Assembly: GCA_963676865.2 (NCBI GenBank) | Contig: CAXXSS010000001.1 | Span: 3,348,001 to 3,412,000 of the forward strand | Reading direction: 5' to 3' | Length of the DNA stretch: 64,000 bases | DNA from: JAAYUD01 sp963676865 | GTDB taxonomy: Bacteria; Bacteroidota; Bacteroidia; Bacteroidales; Bacteroidaceae | In this document: piece by piece, positions 58,760 to 64,000 of the stretch | Layout: the number at the start of each line of letters is the position of its first letter | Numbering within the stretch: position 1 is the first letter of the stretch | Made by a program: the position numbers and the translations under genes | Notes under the pieces: model-generated | The model's database searches: none | What the model was told of the DNA's origin: nothing | The model's input: only the letters and a program-made list of their open reading frames with translations

Positions 58760-61087
58760 ATGAAATTTATTCCAGAAAGTAAGCTTAAAGGTCTATTAAG
58801 TGACAAACTTGACCCTTTATTCATATTGAATATGGATGGGAATATTATTGAGACTAATTTAGCAGTAAATTCCATTCTTGGATATAGTTCAGAAGACTTA
58901 TATAATAAAAACCTTCTCGCTGTATATTCTTCTCGTTACAGAGAAAAAATATCTACTATTGTGCAATTGGTCATAAAGGGGGATGTTTTCTCTTGCCCAT
59001 ATCCTTTCATTACAAAAAATGGGGAAGTAGTTCCTGTTAATACTAAATTTTATATTGGATGGTGGAAAGAAAAGAATGTTATCGTAGCTGTCAGCACAAA
59101 TCTATCTGCTAAATATTTTTCGAGAGAAATTTTTTTTAATATATTCAATAGCTCTCAGGTAATGATGGCTATAACTACGATTGATTCTAGTATTATTTTC
59201 AATGTAAATAAAGCTTTTATAGAAACGTTAGGGTATTCTTTGGAAGAAATCTCTGGTAAAACAGTTCGAGAGTTGGATATTTATGATAACTATTCTCAGA
59301 GAGAGGCTATGCTTGAACAATTTGCTCATAAAGGAAGGGCTGAGGGAGAGGCTACGATAAGAACCAAATCTGGAGAAGTGTTGGAATGTTTATTTTCTTT
59401 TGAACGGATAGAAATACAAAAGGAGCATTACATGATTGCGGCTATAACAAATATTAGCCAGCGAAAGCAGATGGAGGAAAAACTAAAGCATTTTATTCAT
59501 CAACAGAAATTATTAGTGGATGTTGCACAACTTCTTAATAAACCAGGTGATTTTGATGATATAATTAATACAGTCCTAAGATTAATAGGCCAACATTCCA
59601 ATGTCAGTCGTGCATTTGTATTTAAGAATACGGATGATGAACAATTAACAAGCAATACTCACGAATGGTGCAACGAGGGGATTGATAGTAAAAAAAAGGA
59701 GTTTCAAATGTTTCCTTTTGCAAATGTTCCTTCATGGAAAAAAATGTTGATAGAGGAAGGTCGGATCTTTTCAGAAAATGTGATGGAACTACCTCAGGAT
59801 ATAATTGATTTATTTGAACCGTTGAGTGTTAAATCTGTATTAGCATATCCTATTAATATTCAAAATCATTTTTGGGGGTTTATAGGGTTTGATGAGTGTT
59901 TGCGCAGTAAAAAATGGCCAGAAGATGAGATTAATTTACTTCTAGCAGTCACTAATAATATAGCTAACGCTTTAGAGCGAAAACTTTACTTGAATCAATA
60001 TAAAGAAAGTGAACTACGGCTCAGGCTTGCATTGAATGGGGCGAAAGAAGGTATGTGGGATTGGAATTTTCAGACGAATGAAATTTATTTTTCTGATACT
60101 TGTTACACAATGCTTGGATATGAGATTGATGGCTTATCGAAGAGTGGATACAAGTGGCAAGATCTTATTCATCCTGAAGATTTGACTAGAGTATCACAGA
60201 TTTTTGAGAATCATTTGAAAAGTAATAAAGATTATTATGAGAGTGTTTTCCGAGTAAAAGATAAAGCTGGCGAATGGAGGTGGATATTGGATCATGGGAA
60301 AGTCATTGAAAGAGATAAAGAAGGTAAACCCGTTCGGGCTGTTGGAACTCATATTGATATAAGTAAACAGAAAAAAATTGAGCAACAATTACAGGAACTG
60401 CTTCTTACCAAAGATAAACTTTTTTCAATTATTGCTCATGACCTTCGTGGTCCGGTAGGAAGCTTCATGCAAATAATAGAGCTTTTAACGGATGATTCAA
60501 ATATGACTTCTGACTTGAGAGATAGTTTTTTGAATGAGTTAAAAGTGATGTCAAAGAATACCTATTATTTATTAGAAAATTTATTGAATTGGTCTCGATC
60601 TCAACGTAATGAAATTGTTTGTAGTCCTAAAATGATTATCTTGAATGAACTAATAATTCAAAACATATCTTTACTATCGGTGGAAGCTAGTAAGAAATCA
60701 ATAGAAATGCAGTTCAATGAGAAAGTCAATTATGAAGTCTATGCAGATTATGACATGATCAATTTGGTAGTTCGAAATTTACTCTCCAATGCCATAAAAT
60801 TTACTCATCCTCAAGGATTGATAACAATTACTCTTTCTCAACTAAATAATTTTGTTGAAGTTACGGTTGAGGATAATGGTGTTGGAATGTCACAAGAAAT
60901 TGCTGACAATTTGTTTATAGATAGTAAATTTCATTCTACATACGGTACTAATAAGGAAAAAGGTACAGGCTTAGGGCTTGTGCTATGCAAAGACTTTGTT
61001 ATTAGAAATGGAGGAACAATAAGAGTTGAAAGTTTATTGGGAGTGGGAAGCAAATTTATTTTCTCTGTTCCATATAATGCTAAGTGA
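58760..61087 (+). CDS. PAS/GAF sensor histidine kinase
   Basis: Protein of 775 residues without membrane segments, so probably a cytoplasmic sensor. Domains in order: PAS (about 12-125, FILNMDGNIIETNLAVNSIL), PAS (about 130-245, NVNKAFIETLGYSLEEISGK), GAF (about 255-415, ending INLLLAVTNNIANALERK), PAS/PAC (about 425-545, TCYTMLGYEIDGLSKSGYKW, VGTHIDISKQ), HisKA with H box FSIIAHDLRGPVG (about 554-566) and HATPase with N box NLLSNAIKFTH, G1 VEDNGVGMS and G2 GTGLGLVLCKDFV. No receiver or DNA-binding domain is attached and no response regulator gene is adjacent, so it is an orphan kinase. Confidence 0.9.
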   Translation: MKFIPESKLKGLLSDKLDPLFILNMDGNIIETNLAVNSILGYSSEDLYNKNLLAVYSSRYREKISTIVQLVIKGDVFSCPYPFITKNGEVVPVNTKFYIGWWKEKNVIVAVSTNLSAKYFSREIFFNIFNSSQVMMAITTIDSSIIFNVNKAFIETLGYSLEEISGKTVRELDIYDNYSQREAMLEQFAHKGRAEGEATIRTKSGEVLECLFSFERIEIQKEHYMIAAITNISQRKQMEEKLKHFIHQQKLLVDVAQLLNKPGDFDDIINTVLRLIGQHSNVSRAFVFKNTDDEQLTSNTHEWCNEGIDSKKKEFQMFPFANVPSWKKMLIEEGRIFSENVMELPQDIIDLFEPLSVKSVLAYPINIQNHFWGFIGFDECLRSKKWPEDEINLLLAVTNNIANALERKLYLNQYKESELRLRLALNGAKEGMWDWNFQTNEIYFSDTCYTMLGYEIDGLSKSGYKWQDLIHPEDLTRVSQIFENHLKSNKDYYESVFRVKDKAGEWRWILDHGKVIERDKEGKPVRAVGTHIDISKQKKIEQQLQELLLTKDKLFSIIAHDLRGPVGSFMQIIELLTDDSNMTSDLRDSFLNELKVMSKNTYYLLENLLNWSRSQRNEIVCSPKMIILNELIIQNISLLSVEASKKSIEMQFNEKVNYEVYADYDMINLVVRNLLSNAIKFTHPQGLITITLSQLNNFVEVTVEDNGVGMSQEIADNLFIDSKFHSTYGTNKEKGTGLGLVLCKDFVIRNGGTIRVESLLGVGSKFIFSVPYNAK

Positions 61088-61315
61088 CTGTTTATTAAAT
61101 CAGTTGTTTGTTTCTGCGTTATACACAATTTTTATATAGGATGTATAATGGATTGTTCTCAATACGAATACAACTCTTTTTTGTTGATATAAATATTTTC
61201 GAACATATTCTTATTATGTGTTTTTCAAGTTTTGTAAGGACTGGAAGGAATATATATACGAGTATCTAGTGTCTTTTGTTATTTATAAGGATGTTGCATT
61301 GAGTTCTTATTACGG

Positions 61316-61346
61316 TTTGTGAATTGCCCTTAAATTAGTATCTTTG
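61316..61346 (+). promoter_or_regulatory. Promoter of the YgjP-like peptidase gene
   Basis: TTTG at 61316-61319 and TATCTTTG at 61339-61346, spaced by 19 bp, match the Bacteroidota -33/-7 consensus. Transcription would start near 61353, 10 nt before the ATG. Confidence 0.65.
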
Positions 61347-61362
61347 TCTCTAGAAAATAGAG

Positions 61363-62112
61363 ATGATAATGGTTCGTAAAAAACAAATAACTGATATCGG
61401 TTCGTTGCAATATAATAAAAAGTTTGCACTACAAGTGGATGATTTTGTCATCGAAGTTGAGCGCAAATGGATTAAAACAATCAGATTATCAATATCAAAA
61501 GACAATGCCCAAATTCATTTGTCGGCTCCGGCAATTATGACTGATAAGCAGATAAAAGAGTTTCTAGCTAGTAAAATAGACTGGATCAGGGCGAATAAAG
61601 CGAAAATGGAGACGCAAAAGGTTAATGATAAACAGTTTGTGACGGGAGACGTTGTTTGTTTTTTAGGAAATTCGTATACGTTGTGTGTTATTAATAGAGA
61701 CAAACCACCCAAGATTGAAGTTGAAGACGAAAAAATCAATATCTATTGTAGACCTCAATATACTGCCGAAATGCGAAAAGCATTGATGCGTGAGTGGTAT
61801 CGCAGGCAATTATATGTCATTCTTCCGCCTCTCGTTGTCAAATGGGAGAATATACTGAAAGTTAAGGTAAAGCATGTTCAAATAAATCAGGCGCAAACAT
61901 TGTGGGGGAGCTGCAATGTGCGTACTCACCATGTTCATTTTAGTATCAATCTAGCAAAGAAACCCTTGCGTTGTATCGAATATGTGGTGGCTCACGAATT
62001 GACTCATCTGATAGTGAGGGGACATAACGAGAAATTCTACAACATACTCGATGGTTCTTTTGAGGATGCTGCAGAATTAAAACGAATACTTAAGCAGAGA
62101 GAAGAACGCTAA
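61363..62112 (+). CDS. YgjP-like (DUF45) zinc metallopeptidase
   Basis: Protein of 249 residues, the normal length for this family. The zinc site is VVAHELTHLIVRGHNEKFY: the HELTH motif gives two His ligands and the catalytic Glu, and the later His in GHNEKF is the third ligand. Upstream, LWGSCN is the other conserved family block. The N-terminal half is the usual beta-rich domain. Substrate unknown; members associate with DNA-repair or restriction loci in some bacteria, but nothing of that kind is adjacent. The stop overlaps the end of the convergent ferredoxin-type gene by 4 bp. Confidence 0.88.
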   Translation: MIMVRKKQITDIGSLQYNKKFALQVDDFVIEVERKWIKTIRLSISKDNAQIHLSAPAIMTDKQIKEFLASKIDWIRANKAKMETQKVNDKQFVTGDVVCFLGNSYTLCVINRDKPPKIEVEDEKINIYCRPQYTAEMRKALMREWYRRQLYVILPPLVVKWENILKVKVKHVQINQAQTLWGSCNVRTHHVHFSINLAKKPLRCIEYVVAHELTHLIVRGHNEKFYNILDGSFEDAAELKRILKQREER

Positions 62113-63620
62113 ATGTGTTTGTGTACCAAGTGCCCTTCTACATATATGGCGCTAAAAGGCCGTGCGGGACAAACCGATTCGCATATGCCGCAACCGATGC
62201 AACGGGTTGTATCTACGACGGGTATCTTGGGCGAATAATCATCATTAGGGTCTTTAACCATCATTTGAATGGCTCCATTCGGACAATGGCGTGCACAGTT
62301 TCCACACGTGATGCCGTCTGTGTTGACTAAACAGTTCTTGCTTATCCATACGGCATGTCCTATTTGAATAGACGATTTTTCTGCACGAGTTATTGGGCGA
62401 ATTGCTCCTGTAGGGCATACATGTGAGCATCGCGTGCACTCTGGACGACAAGCACCATCTGTGAATTGCATTTCAGGTTGCATCAACGTCGATAGTCCAC
62501 TTGATGGATGCAATACTTGATTTGGACACTCCGAAATGCACAACTGACATGCCGTACAATGTTCGGCAAGATGAGCGGCACTTAATGAACCCGGAGGAAC
62601 AAGTGTTGTCTTGCGACGGGGTACTTCTTTGTTCTTTATTGCGGCCAAACCACCGTCGATATTTTTCTTCTGTGCTTTTATGGCCGTTGCAACAGTTACT
62701 ATACCAGCCATACTCAAGAATGTGCGACGAGAAGCTTCGGCGTCTGTTTTTATATGCTCTTCGAGTGCCGTTTTCTTCTTCTCTGTTTTAACACCTTTCG
62801 ATGGCATGAATTTGTATTGGATGGCATTTTTGTGGCACTTTCCAGTGCAATTCATGCACACCACACATCGGCTATAGTCTATTTTGTGCGTATCGCTATT
62901 GATGCACGACGATTTGCAGTTCTTTTCGCAAAGATGGCAACTATTGCACTTTGTAGTATCGATACTTATCTTGAATAGAGAAAAGCGCGAAACAAATCCG
63001 AGGAGCGTTCCAACAGGACAAATCGTGTTGCAGTATGTACGGCCGTTTCGCGCAGCTAGCAGTCCCACAGCAATCGTCGTCACTATAGCGATCAACAGAG
63101 GTACGATACTTTTCAACCATACATAGTGAGCCTGATAAAAAGCATAGCTGTTCAATCTCTCGGCGATATACGCCAAAAAATCGTTTCCAAATTGATAGAT
63201 GGGGCCGAATATGTTTGAGGCCATTCTGCCGTATGCACTGTATGGTTCTATGAGACCCGCAATGGATCCGAAGCCTGCTACTAACAATATAATGAATGCG
63301 ATGAAAACAATACTTCGTAAAATTCTCTTTTCGGTCGAAAAGCTGAAGCGATTGCGTTTGATCTTTCCACGGATATGCGAAATAATATCTTGGAAAGCAC
63401 CCAAAGGACAAATAATCGAACAATAGATGCGTCCGAACAGCAGTGTTAAGACCAATAGAGCTATGACAGTGACAACATTCACCGCCAAGATAGCAGGTAT
63501 GAGTTGAATCTTTGCCATCCAGCTGAAATAGGTCCGTATTATTCCTGTGAAATCAAGAAATAACAACGTGATAAATACAAAAAATATGATTTCGAGTGTG
63601 ATTCTTATCTTTCGTAACAT
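62109..63620 (-). CDS. NapH-type membrane polyferredoxin (multi-[4Fe-4S])
   Basis: Protein of 503 residues. The N-terminal half has five or so membrane helices (ITLEIIFFVFITLLFLDF, VVTVIALLVLTLLFG) with NapH/RdxA-type loops CSIICPLGAFQD and CNTICPVGTLLGF. Two ferredoxin-like clusters follow (CNSCHLCEKNC, CVVCMNCTGKC). A second hydrophobic segment (RRTFLSMAGIVTVATAIKAQ) resembles a Tat-like or anchor sequence. The C-terminal part has further clusters: CTACQLCISECP, CTRCSHVCPTGA, CGNCARHCPNGA and CIGCGICESVCP. It probably relays electrons between the quinone pool or cytoplasm and a periplasmic partner. It follows the aldo/keto reductase gene by 11 bp, so both likely form one redox operon. Confidence 0.85.
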   Translation of the reverse strand: MLRKIRITLEIIFFVFITLLFLDFTGIIRTYFSWMAKIQLIPAILAVNVVTVIALLVLTLLFGRIYCSIICPLGAFQDIISHIRGKIKRNRFSFSTEKRILRSIVFIAFIILLVAGFGSIAGLIEPYSAYGRMASNIFGPIYQFGNDFLAYIAERLNSYAFYQAHYVWLKSIVPLLIAIVTTIAVGLLAARNGRTYCNTICPVGTLLGFVSRFSLFKISIDTTKCNSCHLCEKNCKSSCINSDTHKIDYSRCVVCMNCTGKCHKNAIQYKFMPSKGVKTEKKKTALEEHIKTDAEASRRTFLSMAGIVTVATAIKAQKKNIDGGLAAIKNKEVPRRKTTLVPPGSLSAAHLAEHCTACQLCISECPNQVLHPSSGLSTLMQPEMQFTDGACRPECTRCSHVCPTGAIRPITRAEKSSIQIGHAVWISKNCLVNTDGITCGNCARHCPNGAIQMMVKDPNDDYSPKIPVVDTTRCIGCGICESVCPARPFSAIYVEGHLVHKHI

Positions 63621-63631
63621 ATTTGCTTTTT

Positions 63632-64000
63632 TTAGAGTTCTGTACTTTGTAATTTCAGTTTATTGGTAAACTGGTCTATCTTTTCCATTTCGGTAGGTAT
63701 CTCTATATGTTGCGGACATTTGGGTAGGCAGGCACCACAATTGACGCAATTTTGAGGTTGACGTTGGCGTGGCACGGCACGGTCTAGTCCGAGCAGAAAA
63801 GCCCGACGAGCTTTTCGGTAGTCTTTGTTTTGAATGTCTGCCGGGTAGTTCCCTTCGTCAAGACATTTGTTGTATTGGCCGAAAATACCGGGTATGTCGA
63901 GCCCGTATGGGCAAGGCATGCAATACTTGCAACCCGTACAGCCGATATAAGGAAATTTGCTGATACCATCGACTATATCATTAAGCAGCGCTTTCTCTTT
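63632..64000 (-). CDS. Ferredoxin-fused aldo/keto reductase, 3' end only
   Basis: The frame is open to the window edge, so only the last 123 residues or less are visible and the start lies beyond 64000. The visible part contains IGCTGCKYCMPCPYGLDIPG, the Cys-rich segment typical of aldo/keto reductases with a C-terminal 4Fe-4S module. The ferredoxin block NCVNCGACLPKCPQHIEIP follows. A Met at 63919 lies within that conserved segment and is not the real start. It is the upstream partner of the NapH-type gene. Confidence 0.82.
   Translation of the reverse strand, partial: KEKALLNDIVDGISKFPYIGCTGCKYCMPCPYGLDIPGIFGQYNKCLDEGNYPADIQNKDYRKARRAFLLGLDRAVPRQRQPQNCVNCGACLPKCPQHIEIPTEMEKIDQFTNKLKLQSTEL

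Overview
The window looks like a Bacteroidales (Bacteroidota) chromosome segment. The evidence is a 16S rRNA with the Bacteroidota 3' end (GGAACACCTCCTTT), promoters of the -33 TTTG / -7 TAnnTTTG type, GLPGLI, BspA-like LRR and TonB-dependent outer-membrane families, and a VirE-type mobile-element helicase. The genus cannot be fixed by reading alone.

1-27.67 kb: right-hand part of a tailed prophage, probably podovirus-like. It carries tail or fibre genes, a putative adaptor, a head gene, major capsid protein, scaffold, a three-gene plus-strand packet (unknown protein, rhomboid protease, large terminase), portal, a 3189-residue polyvalent protein, two putative internal or ejection proteins, a small-terminase-like protein and a HigBA toxin-antitoxin pair. 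It ends at a 3' tRNA-Gly(CCC) fragment that looks like an attachment site. The integrase, lysis and replication genes are not in the window and presumably lie to the left. An IS982-family element with a 7-bp target duplication interrupts the distal tail gene.

27.7-34.8 kb: accessory and scar region. An IS1595-family element has split the tRNA terminator hairpin. Next come a VirE helicase lacking its usual N-terminus, a block of inverted repeats and IS scars, a two-gene unit (voltage-sensor ion channel plus a stand-alone HsdR-N-like PD-(D/E)XK nuclease) and a decayed secreted-protein gene.

34.9-49.0 kb: envelope and redox functions. A minus-strand set encodes a small putative lipoprotein, a DsrE-like protein and a DoxD-DoxA fusion. 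Then follow an LRR surface protein, a CPBP protease and a histidine kinase/OmpR-family regulator pair. Divergent from the pair are five tandem GLPGLI-family secreted proteins and a TonB-dependent-receptor-like protein. GLPGLI copy 4 carries a poly-C frameshift that destroys its conserved C-terminus.

49.4-54.9 kb: complete rRNA operon (16S, tRNA-Ile, tRNA-Ala, 23S, 5S) with a recognisable promoter and terminator.

54.9-58.8 kb: gene-poor, repeat-rich region. A roughly 255-bp repeat occurs as an inverted pair bracketing an IS3-family element, which has a 4-bp target duplication and an A AAA AAC frameshift signal. A third partial copy follows. An 86-nt small RNA candidate with its own promoter and terminator lies between copies 2 and 3.

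58.8-64.0 kb: ordinary chromosome genes: a PAS/GAF histidine kinase, a YgjP-like metallopeptidase, a multi-[4Fe-4S] NapH-type membrane protein and the 3' end of a ferredoxin-fused aldo/keto reductase.
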